64,000 nt of DNA from Mucilaginibacter ginsenosidivorans (GCF_007971025.1 NZ_CP042436.1:2356001-2420000); one strand, 5' to 3'. Positions 1 to 8,019 are shown, counted from the stretch's first letter. Translations and numbers: made by a program. The notes: generated by a model from the sequence alone, not told the origin.

Positions 1-212
1 ACCGACAATACCAAATTTGGGAGCGCAATTCGTTAAGTATCGACTTATGGACACATGGTGTATTTGTACAAAAGCTTGATTATATTCATAATAATCCGTT
101 GCAGGGCAAATGGAAGTTAGTCGAATATCCGGAAGATTATAAATACTCGTCGGCTAAGTTTTATGAAACCGGGCATGATGAGTTTGGGTTATTAACACAT
201 TATGCCGATTGA
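1..212 (+). CDS. REP-associated tyrosine transposase (RAYT), 3' end only
   Basis: The reading frame runs in from the window edge (codons from base 3) and stops with TGA at 210-212, giving the last 69 residues. It contains YIHNNP followed by a YKYSSAKFY block, typical of the C-terminal part of TnpA-REP proteins (Y1 HUH transposases that act on REP palindromes). The catalytic HUH and Tyr region lies outside the window. A REP-like hairpin follows 14 bases after the stop, as expected for a RAYT gene with its cognate REP. The last part of this gene (133-212) is duplicated at 951-1030. Family assignment is by motif recognition. Confidence 0.75.
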   Translation, partial: RQYQIWERNSLSIDLWTHGVFVQKLDYIHNNPLQGKWKLVEYPEDYKYSSAKFYETGHDEFGLLTHYAD

Positions 213-226
213 TAATAAATGCGGTA

Positions 227-250
227 CTTGTTGGTGATAACACCAACAAG
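227..250. repeat. REP-like hairpin, copy 1
   Basis: Inverted repeat CTTGTTGGTG / CACCAACAAG with a 4-base loop, just after the RAYT stop codon. The same sequence occurs at 1045-1068, and a perfect palindromic version at 916-951. Position next to a RAYT gene suggests it is the cognate REP element. Confidence 0.8.
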
Positions 251-256
251 GGCGTA

Positions 257-316
257 GCACAATTTGAAAAAGATAAGAAAGCGTATTGGAAGAAAGAATA
301 CCCAAAGCAAAAATAA
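257..316 (+). pseudogene. Orphan C-terminal tail of a polymorphic toxin
   Basis: A short open stretch ends at TAA 314-316 and encodes a lysine-rich tail containing KKAYWKKEYP. This resembles the end of HNH/Endonuclease VII-type toxin domains, which often finish with an aromatic FWK or YWK motif. It has no start codon of its own. Its frame is continuous with the REP hairpin upstream, and it ends 12 bases before a SUKH immunity gene. The toxin/immunity order and the missing N-terminal carrier suggest a displaced Rhs/WapA-type toxin tip. The toxin class is a guess; the remnant nature is better supported. Confidence 0.45.
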
Positions 317-327
317 AAGAACAGGAC

Positions 328-837
328 ATGAATGATATATTTAGAGAGTGTGACCTACTATTGACGGAGTTGCATAAATTCGACCCAAGTATCATTTCTT
401 TAGGACCGGAGATAACCGATGATAGATTAGGGATATTTGAAAGGAGTATTGGATTTGAGTTTCCATTGGATTTCAAATACATAATTAAAAAGCATAATAG
501 AATAGTATTAGCGGGGACTGAAATATATGGCCTCGACAACACGCTTAGAGGCACGTCGCTTAATGAAGTTTATAAATATGAGCACGATGAAAGAACTTAT
601 AATGCAATGCCAAGCGAATTCTTGCCTTTTTCTCCTGATGGGAGGGGCAATCACTATTGCCTTAACTTATCCAAATTAATAAATGGAGTTTGTCCAATTG
701 TATTTTGGCAACATGATTTTATTTATAGAAAGCCCGAAGAAGTAGAACAATGTAATGATGATTTTGTAAGCTGGATAAAAGAAGTCATGATAGAGTGGAC
801 GCTTGAGGACTATAATTATGACGGTACTGAAAGATAA
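328..837 (+). CDS. SMI1/KNR4 (SUKH) family immunity protein
   Basis: 169 residues from ATG 328, with purine-rich AAAAGAACAGGA upstream; a TTG 14 codons earlier is less likely. Features of the SUKH-1 fold are visible: an N-terminal helix, then IGFEFPLDFKYIIKKHN (the LP..y..fl..hNG-like block), a central FLPF segment with DGRGNHYCLNLS, and a WQHD block near residue 133 followed by a C-terminal FVSWIKEV helix. SUKH proteins neutralise nuclease and other toxins of contact-dependent polymorphic toxin systems. The gene follows a toxin tail directly, consistent with an immunity role. It is AT-rich compared with the metabolic genes of the window, suggesting transfer. Confidence 0.78.
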   Translation: MNDIFRECDLLLTELHKFDPSIISLGPEITDDRLGIFERSIGFEFPLDFKYIIKKHNRIVLAGTEIYGLDNTLRGTSLNEVYKYEHDERTYNAMPSEFLPFSPDGRGNHYCLNLSKLINGVCPIVFWQHDFIYRKPEEVEQCNDDFVSWIKEVMIEWTLEDYNYDGTER

Positions 838-846
838 AACAATACC

Positions 847-877
847 AAGCCCAGCTTACAAGTTGGGCTTTTACTTT
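847..877 (+). terminator. Rho-independent terminator after SUKH gene
   Basis: AAGCCCAGCTT pairs with AAGTTGGGCTT (847-857 / 860-870), followed by a T-rich tract. The right arm and tail (GTTGGGCTTTTACTTTTTAT) are the same as in the terminator after the second immunity gene at 1645, so the two cassettes share their 3' ends. Confidence 0.75.
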
Positions 878-915
878 TTATGTGCTATCCTACTTATTAC
901 TGGCTTTGTGATCTC

Positions 916-951
916 TACGCCCTTGTTGGTGTTAACACCAACAAGGGCGTA
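916..951. repeat. 36-bp perfect palindrome (REP bimer)
   Basis: Each half is TACGCCCTTGTTGGTGTT; the 36 bases are identical on both strands. The arms extend the REP hairpin seen at 227-250 and 1045-1068. The right edge at base 951 is exactly where the duplicated RAYT fragment begins, so the palindrome marks a recombination junction. Confidence 0.85.
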
Positions 952-1030
952 AGATTATAAATACTCGTCGGCTAAGTTTTATGAAACCGGGCATGATGAG
1001 TTTGGGTTATTAACACATTATGCCGATTGA
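951..1030 (+). pseudogene. Duplicated 3' fragment of the RAYT gene
   Basis: Bases 951-1075 repeat 133-257 by eye without a mismatch. The first 80 bases encode the last 25 residues of the RAYT protein and its stop codon. There is no 5' part, so it is a remnant left by recombination or partial excision. Confidence 0.85.
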
Positions 1031-1044
1031 TAATAAATGCGGTA

Positions 1045-1068
1045 CTTGTTGGTGATAACACCAACAAG
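1045..1068. repeat. REP-like hairpin, copy 2
   Basis: Identical to the hairpin at 227-250 and part of the 125-bp duplication. It lies directly before the HNH toxin remnant, in the same spacing and reading frame as copy 1 has to the first toxin tail. Confidence 0.8.
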
Positions 1069-1071
1069 GGC

Positions 1072-1197
1072 GTAGGGATAACTCCACCGGATAATGAAGC
1101 TCATGTGGATCATATTAAGAAGAAAAGTGACGGGGGAAGTGGTACACCTAATAATGGCAGAGTTAGATGTCGTAAGTGCAATATAGGAGATCAATGA
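1072..1197 (+). pseudogene. Orphan HNH nuclease toxin tip
   Basis: Open frame ending at TGA 1195-1197. It reads HVDHI, then a GG turn, NN, and CRKCN, which is the second half of an HNH (beta-beta-metal) nuclease motif as found at the C-terminus of Rhs/WapA polymorphic toxins. There is no start codon and no carrier domain. The frame is continuous with the REP-derived peptide NKGV upstream. The stop overlaps the start of the downstream DUF4265 gene (ATGATG at 1194), the usual tight coupling of toxin and immunity genes. Confidence 0.72.
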
Positions 1198-1616
1198 TGG
1201 ATAAAAAAGTATTATTAGTCTATTCAGACGAAGGAGAATTTAAAACAGAAAGTGTTTGGGCTACAAAGATAGGCGACTACTATAGAATAGATAATATCCC
1301 ATTCTTTGCCAAAAATATCGCTCCGGGAGATATCATATCAGTAGAAAATGATGATGGTGAATTGTATTTTGATAGCTTAATTGAGCCATCTGGTAATAGT
1401 GTAGTGAGATTGATATTCTGTGATAAAAACAATATTGAAGCCACGACTAAGGCGTTGGAAGAAATGGGATGTAATTGGGAAGGAAGTCATCTTTCAACAC
1501 TAATCGCGGTAGAAATACCCAAAACTGTCCCGTATCAACAGGTGAAATTATTCCTTGAAAACGGCTTCAATAACGGTTTATATGACTATCAAGAAGCTTG
1601 CTTAGGATTCAAATGA
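1194..1616 (+). CDS. DUF4265-like immunity protein
   Basis: About 140 residues. The start is ATG 1194 or ATG 1197, both after GGAGA at 1186-1190; the upstream ATG at 1176 lies inside the toxin frame and is unlikely. The sequence has the pattern I associate with DUF4265: an ESVWATKIGDYYRIDNIPFFAKNI stretch in the first third (variable charged N-terminus, then IPF), a GD.I.V.. strand, and a C-terminal cysteine-containing helix. This family is found as immunity genes of polymorphic toxins. The 4-base overlap with the HNH remnant supports that role. AT-rich, like the SUKH gene. Confidence 0.68.
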   Translation: MMDKKVLLVYSDEGEFKTESVWATKIGDYYRIDNIPFFAKNIAPGDIISVENDDGELYFDSLIEPSGNSVVRLIFCDKNNIEATTKALEEMGCNWEGSHLSTLIAVEIPKTVPYQQVKLFLENGFNNGLYDYQEACLGFK

Positions 1617-1644
1617 ACATTCGAAGCAAAGCATATGTATTAAC

Positions 1645-1678
1645 AAGCCCAACCACATCGTTGGGCTTTTACTTTTTA
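1645..1678 (+). terminator. Terminator after DUF4265 gene
   Basis: Stem AAGCCCAA / TTGGGCTT (1645-1652 / 1661-1668) followed by TTACTTTTTAT. Its right half matches the terminator at 847-877. Confidence 0.75.
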
Positions 1679-1846
1679 TAAGCCTGCCACGCTGTCCGAA
1701 TGTCTCCGACTTCGGACTACTATGTAAACAACCGAGCAGGTCCGGCCAAAACCGGGCGTTTGTGTTTGATCAGCCCGTGCAGCGTTTGGCCAATAAAGAA
1801 TATCACTAAATATTTAGCTACCTTACAGCCTGTAAACTAAATCGCA

Positions 1847-2560
1847 ATGGATTCTTCAATAGAAAAAGGCTACAAAAATGTCAGCTGGCTGTTTGTCGCT
1901 ATTTTCGGCATCGTGGTGCTGGGGTTTTTCAAAACCTATTTCGGGCTTTTCCCGTCCTTTAATAACGTTACCGCCATCCAGCATATCCACGGGCTGTTGT
2001 TCAGCGCCTGGTTTGTGCTGCTGTTTGTGCAGCCGCTGCTCATCCGGTACGGCAAATACAGGGCGCACCGCATCATCGGCAGGTTTACCTATGTGCTGGT
2101 GCCTTGCATTATTATTTCCATCCACTTCATCGCCCGCGAGGCGTATCTAAATGCCGTGGCCGCGCATAAACCCCGGCCAGACATCCTCGCCGGAACCTAT
2201 TTTCAAGTCTACCAGATATTCGATTTCGCAGTGCTGTACCTGCTGGCCATCATCAACAAGCACCGCACCCCGTACCACATGCGCTACATGATAGCCACTT
2301 CGCTGGCCATAGTAGGGGCAGGGATGCGCAGGGTTTTTGTACACGTATTACACCTGGACTCCGAGGCCTTACTGTTTGGCTTTTTAATACCCGACCTGGT
2401 CCTCGTCGGCCTCATCGTTTACGATTGGATCAAAGGCAACAATGCCCGCGCCTATATCATCGCTTTCGTTATCCTGGCGGTATCGCATTACAGCATTTAT
2501 TTTCTGCCCCATTCTGCGCTATGGCAATCTGTAGCCGGGTATTTTGTGCGGTTTTTTTAA
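1847..2560 (+). CDS. Polytopic membrane protein of unknown function
   Basis: 237 residues with about seven hydrophobic segments (roughly residues 12-32, 47-65, 78-97, 120-138, 150-168, 178-195, 202-220). Conserved-looking polar residues sit in or near the membrane: HIHGLLFSAW (44-53), HRIIGRF (74-80) and HRTPYHMRYM (138-147). The His/Arg pattern resembles heme- or quinone-interacting integral proteins such as the DUF2306/cytochrome b561-like group, but I cannot assign a family. It stands alone on its strand, with a weak AT-rich leader upstream. Confidence 0.7.
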   Translation: MDSSIEKGYKNVSWLFVAIFGIVVLGFFKTYFGLFPSFNNVTAIQHIHGLLFSAWFVLLFVQPLLIRYGKYRAHRIIGRFTYVLVPCIIISIHFIAREAYLNAVAAHKPRPDILAGTYFQVYQIFDFAVLYLLAIINKHRTPYHMRYMIATSLAIVGAGMRRVFVHVLHLDSEALLFGFLIPDLVLVGLIVYDWIKGNNARAYIIAFVILAVSHYSIYFLPHSALWQSVAGYFVRFF

Positions 2561-2882
2561 GAGATAAGACGTACGGCGTTTAATAAACTACGTCATTTCG
2601 AACGAGCGTAGCGAGGAGAAATCTTATACAAGCTGACGGCGGATATCTATGGCATAAGGGCCGTTTTAATGGCAGCTGCAGGGGGCAGTCACCCTCTCTG
2701 CTTCGTAAAGAGGGTTTCAAATGCCCTCTTTGTGCGCAGCGCTATTCACCATTCACCACTCACCGCCATTCACCACTCACCACTCACTTCCCCGCATCAT
2801 CCCCCTGTCACAAATAAGCGTACCGGGTAATAAAACAAACTTTTGGCTGTTTTATGCGTATGTATGTATCAATACATTACCA
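2561..2882. other. Intergenic region with dispersed short repeats
   Basis: Holds the widespread Bacteroidota element around GTCATTTCGAACGAGCGTAG (2592-2630) and a heptamer array with unit ATTCACC/ACTCACC (2745-2790). No gene is apparent. Confidence 0.6.
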
Positions 2883-3218
2883 ATGGAAACAATATTTACA
2901 ACTGTAGGTGCAGGGGTGCCTTACAGGATTATACCCGAGATACAAGTGAACCCGGACAGCCACAGCGTGCTGAGTTATGTTTACAACATTTACAGCGGCG
3001 CAGGCGACGGCACAGAGTACGATGACCGCGGGCAGGACCGGAATTACCGCAACGCCGTTAACGACCGCAATTATATGGGCTACGTGACGATTGAAGAGCC
3101 CGGCAACATTTTTGTATATACTACCAATGGCCGGGCCGAGGTGCCCGCCACACAAATAGACGAGTTGATAGAGGTGATTTGCCACTACCGGCAAACACAT
3201 TACTTAGAATCTTTTTAA
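2883..3218 (+). CDS. Small acidic protein of unknown function
   Basis: 111 residues from ATG 2883; upstream in-frame codons are translated heptamer repeat and are excluded. The protein is soluble and acidic, with a tyrosine-rich middle (NRNYRNAVNDRNYMGY-like region, residues 60-75) and no signal peptide. Its stop overlaps the next start (TAATG, 3216-3220), so the two genes are translationally coupled. I recognise no family. Confidence 0.6.
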   Translation: METIFTTVGAGVPYRIIPEIQVNPDSHSVLSYVYNIYSGAGDGTEYDDRGQDRNYRNAVNDRNYMGYVTIEEPGNIFVYTTNGRAEVPATQIDELIEVICHYRQTHYLESF

Positions 3219-3526
3219 TGAAACGTTTACCAAACCTCAAAAAGAAGGCAGCGGGCCTTCGCGAGGATATAAGAAAAATATTACTGGATAACTACCGTTT
3301 CGACGAGTCGCTGAGCAACCGCCTGAACCAGGTGGCGCACGTGACCAGGTTGCGGGAGGAACTTTCGCTGATAGAGCGCGAAATACGCGAACTGGAAGTG
3401 GGAGAATACCCGGGGCACGACCGGCAGGCTATGGCCGGTGTCCGTATTTCGGCAGACCCGGCATGGCAACCCTTCGGTGGCGAACCTGCAAAGTTGAGTA
3501 ACCAGTTTAAAACTACAGGAAAGTAA
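3218..3526 (+). CDS. Small coiled-coil protein of unknown function
   Basis: 102 residues from ATG 3218, overlapping the previous stop by one base. The first two thirds are strongly helical and charged (KKKAAGLREDIRKIL, then RLREELSLIEREIRELE), consistent with a short coiled coil. The C-terminus is Gly/Pro-rich and probably unstructured. It likely forms a two-gene unit with the preceding gene. Confidence 0.55.
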   Translation: MKRLPNLKKKAAGLREDIRKILLDNYRFDESLSNRLNQVAHVTRLREELSLIEREIRELEVGEYPGHDRQAMAGVRISADPAWQPFGGEPAKLSNQFKTTGK

Positions 3527-3784
3527 GTTTATAGTGGAAGTTGTGCTTGGCAGTTGGCGTAGTGGTAAAATCCATTCTGGCAAGTAAACAGGTTAACGCG
3601 GGCCCGGATACAACAATCGATTGTGAACCGTCAGCGTTCGGAGGCAAAAGGTTAAACAGCGCGGGGCAGACAGAAAAGCGGGCCGGGGTAAAGGCGTGAA
3701 TGACGGTTTAGCTTTTGCTATGCGCGGAGCGCTACAAAAGCGTAAGAACCGGCAGGGCGGGCGGAAGCTTTTTTCTGTCTTGAT

Positions 3785-3938
3785 CTTTTGGTTACTTTTG
3801 GATCAAGCCAAAAGTAACAGGCCAGCGCCAATTGAGCTGGGTACTCTCATCAGTTTAACAAAAGTATTTTTCTTCTTGAATGTCCCGTGCAAAGATGGCT
3901 TTCCCGAAACGAGTTCGGGAAAGGTTGTTCCTCGCCAT
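3785..3938. repeat. Dispersed repeat: hairpin plus 110-bp tail
   Basis: Starts with a perfect stem GTTACTTTTGG / CCAAAAGTAAC around ATCAAG (3791-3818). It continues with a tail (3829-3938) that is closely repeated in direct orientation at 4304-4414, including the inner inverted repeat CCCGAAACGAGTTCGGGA. Confidence 0.8.
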
Positions 3939-4048
3939 GATGGCTATCGGGAAAATGGACTAATGAAAATAATTTCCTAAGCACATAGTTCGTCAATAGA
4001 TTCTTCGCTATCGCTCAGAATGACAAAGCTCTATTACTGGATACTCTT

Positions 4049-4414
4049 GTCAGCGCTCGGGGCTTCGGCCAAAAATAAAACAGAACACAGGGTTGTGCGG
4101 CTGCAAAACTTTTGAAAATGTTGCCCTGCCGGGTAATGAACAGATAGGATAGTCGTGGGCATCATTTTCCAAGTTTAGGTTCTGTTTTATGTGCGGATAA
4201 GGCCCGTGCGCCGCCTGTGCGGCTGGCGAGGGCAACGAAGCCATTAGCGCTGACTTGATTTTTGCGCTACTTTGTATCAAGACAAAGTAGCTAGCCACCG
4301 CGGCAATTGAGCGGGGTACATTCATCCGTTTAACTAAAAGTATTTTGCTTCCTGAATATCCCGTGCAAAGATGGCTTTCCCGAAACGAGTTCGGGACAGG
4401 CTGTTCCTCGCCAT
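4049..4414. repeat. Dispersed repeat, inverted copy of the 18619/19984 family plus tail
   Basis: Read on the minus strand, 4049-4303 matches the elements at 18619-18862 and 19984-20249 segment by segment: CCGCGG start, palindromic hairpin (here CTACTTTGT / ACAAAGTAG), GTCAGCGCTAATGG, ATAAAACAGAACCT, and TGTTCTGTTTTAT near the end. Bases 4304-4414 carry the same tail as 3829-3938. Confidence 0.8.
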
Positions 4415-4449
4415 AACGTAATTTGGGATATTAGTGAAATGTTTGTACT

Positions 4450-5715
4450 TCAGACAAGATACTCAAACAACGTCTGATCGCGGTTGATCTCGATCACATC
4501 GAACTGGTATTCCTCCATACGCTGCAGCAATGCAGTATAATCCTCTGCCGCTTTAAGCTCGATACCTACCAGCGCCGGACCCCGTTCCTTCTCGGTTTTC
4601 TTGATGAACTCGAAACGGGTAATATCATCATCCGGACCAAGCACGTTGTTTACGAACAACTTTAGTGCCCCCGGCCGCTGCGGAAAGCGGACGATGAAAT
4701 AATGCTTCAGGCCCTCGTACAATAATGATTTCTCCTTGATCTCCGCCATGCGGTCGATATCGTTATTCCCGCCGCTAATAATGCAAACCACTTTTTTGCC
4801 TTTGATACGGTCGCGATAAAGGTCGAGCACGGCTACAGACAGCGCACCCGCAGGTTCAACCACAATGGCATCCTCGTTATATAGTTTGAGTATGGTGGTA
4901 CAAACCTTGCCTTCGGGTACCAGCAGCATGTCGTCCAGCACTTCGCGGCAGATGGGGTAGGTGAGTTCGCCGGCACGTTTTACCGCGGCGCCGTCCACAA
5001 AGCGGTCGATCTCCGGCAGTGTAACAGGACCGCCGTTATCAAAGGCCCTCAGCATAGAAGGCGCGCCCTCCGGCTCGACACCGGCCAGCAGGATACCCGG
5101 GCGATGCTGTTTTAAATACGTTCCCACACCCGCAGATAATCCGCCACCGCCTACCGGCATAATAACGGCCTCCACATCGGGCAGGTCATTCAATATCTCC
5201 ACGCCCACAGTTCCCTGCCCGGCAATAACTTCCAGGTTATCAAACGGCGGAACGAAGGTCATGCCATTGGCTTCGGTATAGGCCAGGGCCTCTTTCAGGC
5301 AGTCGTCGAAAGTATCACCAACAAGGATGATCTCGATATTGTCATCGCCGAACATTTCGGTTTGTTTGATCTTTTGGCGCGGAGTAATACGCGGCATAAA
5401 GATGACGCCTTTGATATCGATCTTTTTGCAGGAATAAGCAAAGCCCTGCGCATGATTACCCGCGCTGGCGCAAACTACACCACGGCGGTGCTGCTCGTCG
5501 CTCAGCTGGCTTATCATATTATAAGCGCCACGCAGTTTATAAGAACGCACCACCTGCATATCCTCGCGCTTGAGGTAGATCTGGCAATCATACCGTTCGG
5601 ATAGCCGGGCGTTATATTCCAGTGGGGTGTGTTTGACGATGCTTTTTAAACGCTGATATGCCGTTTCGACCCCGGTAGCTATCAGGGTTAATTTTTCCGT
5701 ACTCACTGTGTCCAT
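4450..5715 (-). CDS. ilvA: Threonine ammonia-lyase, biosynthetic
   Basis: Deaminates threonine to 2-oxobutanoate, the first step to isoleucine; PLP-dependent, cytosolic. 421 residues from ATG 5715; an upstream ATG at 5754 adds residues encoded by repeat DNA. The PLP lysine lies in SYKLRGAYN (K60), SAGNHAQG binds substrate, and the phosphate-binding loop is GGGGL (189-193). A single ACT-like regulatory segment (about 330-421, beginning YFIVRFPQRPGALK) follows, so the length matches the Bacillus-type enzyme rather than the two-ACT E. coli form. It is the last gene of the branched-chain cluster. Confidence 0.93.
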   Translation of the reverse strand: MDTVSTEKLTLIATGVETAYQRLKSIVKHTPLEYNARLSERYDCQIYLKREDMQVVRSYKLRGAYNMISQLSDEQHRRGVVCASAGNHAQGFAYSCKKIDIKGVIFMPRITPRQKIKQTEMFGDDNIEIILVGDTFDDCLKEALAYTEANGMTFVPPFDNLEVIAGQGTVGVEILNDLPDVEAVIMPVGGGGLSAGVGTYLKQHRPGILLAGVEPEGAPSMLRAFDNGGPVTLPEIDRFVDGAAVKRAGELTYPICREVLDDMLLVPEGKVCTTILKLYNEDAIVVEPAGALSVAVLDLYRDRIKGKKVVCIISGGNNDIDRMAEIKEKSLLYEGLKHYFIVRFPQRPGALKLFVNNVLGPDDDITRFEFIKKTEKERGPALVGIELKAAEDYTALLQRMEEYQFDVIEINRDQTLFEYLV

Positions 5716-5727
5716 GTGTTTGGTGGT

Positions 5728-5848
5728 TCGCCTCACCCTAAATCCTTCTCCCAAGGAGAGGGACCTTTAATACCGGGTTGTGTTTTGTGTGTATGATGCG
5801 CGGTAAGCCTTTGTACACCTTCTCCTTTGGAGAGGGCCGGGGTGAGGC
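5728..5848. repeat. leuA-ilvA junction quasi-palindrome
   Basis: Two facing arms: CTTCTCCCAAGGAGAGGG with a CCTCACCC flank at 5729-5760, and its imperfect reverse complement ending GGGGTGAGG at 5819-5848. Each arm is itself a small hairpin. It fills most of the 132-bp gap between leuA and ilvA. Confidence 0.65.
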
Positions 5849-7014
5849 TATTTTGAAACCAGCTTATTTACCACCAGCCCATGCAGGTCCTCGTCCTGGA
5901 TATCCAATTTGCTGTCTGCCAGGGTCAGGAAGCGGTGATAGGCCTCGGCTAATTCTTCTTTGTCGAGCTTGTAACCCAGACGCTCCAGGTGGTGATTGAG
6001 TGCGGCCCTGCCACTGCGGGCGGTGAGCACGATACTGGCATTGGGAAAACCTACATCGGCAGGCTTGATGATCTCGTAGTTCTCGCGCATTTTCAGGAAA
6101 CCGTCCTGGTGTATGCCCGAGCTGTGGGCGAAGGCATTGCTGCCTACAATAGCCTTGTTGGGCTGTACAGGCATGCGCATTTGCGTGCTCACCATGCGGC
6201 TGATATCGTAAATGCGTTGCGTTTGTATGTTGGTGTGCAGCCCGAGGCTGTGGTGTGTTTTGAGGATCATTACCACCTCTTCGATGGAAGTGTTGCCGGC
6301 GCGTTCGCCGATGCCGTTGATGGTACCTTCTACCTGGCGGGCGCCGTTGGCTAAACCCTGGATAGAATTGGCTGTGGCCAGGCCGAGGTCGTTATGGCAG
6401 TGAACGGAGATAATGGCCTTATCGATATTTTTTACGTTTTCTTTCAGGAACCGGATTTTGTCACCGTATTGGTTGGGCAGGCAGTAACCGTTAGTGTCAG
6501 GAATATTGACAACGGTGGCGCCTGCCGCGATGACCGCCTCGATCATCTTCGCCAAATATTCAATATCGGCCCTGCCGGCATCTTCGGCGTAAAACTCGAT
6601 GTCTTCCACACCGCGCTTGGCGTATTTCACGGCCTCCACGGCGCGCTCCAGTATCTCCTCGCGGGTGCTGTTGAACTTGTATTTGATATGCATATCCGAC
6701 GAACCGATACCGGTGTGTATACGCGGATGTTTGGCATACTTCAGAGCTTCGATGGCCGAATCGATGTCGCCTTTATTCGCGCGGGTGAGCGCACAAACAG
6801 TAGGTTCCTTTACGGCTTTGGATATCTCCACCACGCTCTGGAAATCACCAGGACTGGATATGGGGAACCCGGCTTCAATAATGTCAACGCCCAGCGCTTC
6901 AAGCTCGCGGGCTATCTCTATCTTTTCAGGGGTAGTCAGCTGACAGCCCGGTACCTGCTCGCCATCGCGAAGCGTGGTATCAAAAACATAAACGCGGTTG
7001 GGATCGTGTAGCAT
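5848..7014 (-). CDS. leuA: 2-isopropylmalate synthase, short form
   Basis: Condenses 2-oxoisovalerate with acetyl-CoA, the committed step to leucine. 388 residues. The TIM-barrel signature [13 protein letters not shown] lies near residue 11, the metal-binding [13 protein letters not shown] near 205, and a GNTSIEE loop near 240. The linker part ([22 protein letters not shown]) is present, but the protein ends at about residue 388 and lacks the ~120-residue C-terminal leucine-binding domain of the ~510-residue enzymes. Feedback inhibition of the classical kind is therefore not expected. Citramalate or homocitrate synthase is an alternative, but the leuBCD neighbours argue for LeuA. Confidence 0.9.
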   Translation of the reverse strand: MLHDPNRVYVFDTTLRDGEQVPGCQLTTPEKIEIARELEALGVDIIEAGFPISSPGDFQSVVEISKAVKEPTVCALTRANKGDIDSAIEALKYAKHPRIHTGIGSSDMHIKYKFNSTREEILERAVEAVKYAKRGVEDIEFYAEDAGRADIEYLAKMIEAVIAAGATVVNIPDTNGYCLPNQYGDKIRFLKENVKNIDKAIISVHCHNDLGLATANSIQGLANGARQVEGTINGIGERAGNTSIEEVVMILKTHHSLGLHTNIQTQRIYDISRMVSTQMRMPVQPNKAIVGSNAFAHSSGIHQDGFLKMRENYEIIKPADVGFPNASIVLTARSGRAALNHHLERLGYKLDKEELAEAYHRFLTLADSKLDIQDEDLHGLVVNKLVSK

Positions 7015-7027
7015 ATCTTTGTTTTTT

Positions 7028-7140
7028 TGATTACACCGATGTTATTTGATGATTACACCGATTATTTTTCTGTTTTGATTAGACTGATGTGGTATTAATT
7101 ACACCGATTTTCTCGTCATTAGTCATTTGCACATCTGCAC
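7028..7140 (-). repeat. ATCGGTGTAATCA repeats and octamer array upstream of leuA
   Basis: On the minus strand, two exact copies of ATCGGTGTAATCA (7028-7040, 7050-7062), one variant (7076-7088) and one shortened copy (7098-7108) lie 14-95 bases before the leuA start. They are followed by a CACATCTG-type octamer stretch near 7127-7140. Confidence 0.8.
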
Positions 7141-7145
7141 ATTCT

Positions 7146-7901
7146 CTATTCTTTTACCGCGATAAATCGCAGCCGTTTATAATCCGCATACCACTGCCCA
7201 TCCACTTCGTTAGTGGGTTGCAGCAGGTCGGTAATTTCATTTAATATTTGCAGCAATTCGTCGGCCGGTACCATCTTGAAAATGGATGAACCGAACATAC
7301 TGAACCATTTGGCCATACCCTCGCGACCGTCCTGCAACAAGGTTTGCCGGTCGAAGTGCGTGGCAAAAGTTACCCGGAAACCACCTGCTTCCAGCCTTGT
7401 TGCATATTCGGCAGTCGATGGGTAATACCAGGGGTGGATGAAATCGCCTTTAACATAACCATGCTTTTTGAGCACGGTTTCCGTAGCCGCCATCATCAAT
7501 CGGTTGTTTCCTTTGCCGCCAAATTCGCCCACGAAACGTCCACCGGGTTTAAGCGCATTATAAACGCTTTTGATCACGCCATCTGCATCGTGTATCCAGT
7601 GCAAAGTGGCATTGGTGAATATAGCATCAAAGGGTTCATCAAAGCTAAAGCTTGCGCCATTAGCAACGCGAAAATCCAATTCAGGGTAGTTTGCCTTTGC
7701 CTGTGCGATCATCTCCGGCGAGGCATCGATACCGATAATTTCGGCGCCATGTTCCTGTATTTTTTTGGCCAAATGACCGGTACCGCAACCCAGATCGAGG
7801 ATACGTTCGCCGGGCTTTACGTCCAGCAACTCCAGCACACTCTCGCCGTATTGGAATACGAAAGCATGTTTGTCATCGTACAGGTTAGCGTTCCATTTCA
7901 T
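7146..7901 (-). CDS. Class I SAM-dependent methyltransferase
   Basis: 251 residues, cytosolic. Motif I is ILDLGCGTGHLAKK (residues 34-47), with GIDASPEMIAQAK next (motif II) and an FTNATLHWIHD block (motif III) near 95. Overall it resembles trans-aconitate 2-methyltransferase-like enzymes, but the substrate cannot be read from the sequence. It sits between leuB and leuA in the same orientation with about 120-130-bp gaps, so it is probably cotranscribed with the leucine genes; a role in that pathway is not established. Confidence 0.8.
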   Translation of the reverse strand: MKWNANLYDDKHAFVFQYGESVLELLDVKPGERILDLGCGTGHLAKKIQEHGAEIIGIDASPEMIAQAKANYPELDFRVANGASFSFDEPFDAIFTNATLHWIHDADGVIKSVYNALKPGGRFVGEFGGKGNNRLMMAATETVLKKHGYVKGDFIHPWYYPSTAEYATRLEAGGFRVTFATHFDRQTLLQDGREGMAKWFSMFGSSIFKMVPADELLQILNEITDLLQPTNEVDGQWYADYKRLRFIAVKE

Positions 7902-7907
7902 AAGACA

Positions 7908-8012
7908 CGATTACACTGATTTATTAATGATTACACCGATGTTAGTCCATAGTCCATGGTCAATAGTCCATGGTATTTATCAATTCATTTGCACATCTGC
8001 ATATTCACACAT
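7908..8012 (-). repeat. leuB-methyltransferase junction repeats
   Basis: Contains two copies of the 13-mer (one with a single change, 7908-7920; one exact, 7928-7940), a heptamer array of unit AGTCCAT (7944-7977) and CACATCTG/CACACATC octamers (about 7987-8015). Confidence 0.75.
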
Positions 8013-8019
8013 CCGCACA

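Larger units (their letters stand above)
3527..4449. other. ~0.9-kb gene-free block of dispersed repeats
   Basis: No convincing gene. The block is made of members of a repeat family that also occurs at 18619 and 19984 (see separate entries), plus a fragment near 3995-4025 related to the TTCGAACGAGCGTAGCGAGG element. The 94-codon open frame at 3696-3980 is read through these repeats and is not supported as a gene. Confidence 0.65.

Noticed and set aside
226..951. REP palindromes as rho-independent terminators
   Set aside because: They lack a T tract, occur on the 5' side of the cassettes, and are duplicated with the RAYT fragment; the real terminators are at 847 and 1645.
2745..2790. Possible CRISPR-like array
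   Set aside because: Units are only 7 bases without unique spacers of constant length, and no cas genes are in the window. The same applies to the other heptamer arrays.
3696..3980. 94-codon open frame on the plus strand
   Set aside because: It is read entirely through the dispersed repeat family (hairpin GTTACTTTTGG and its tail) and has no protein-like domain.
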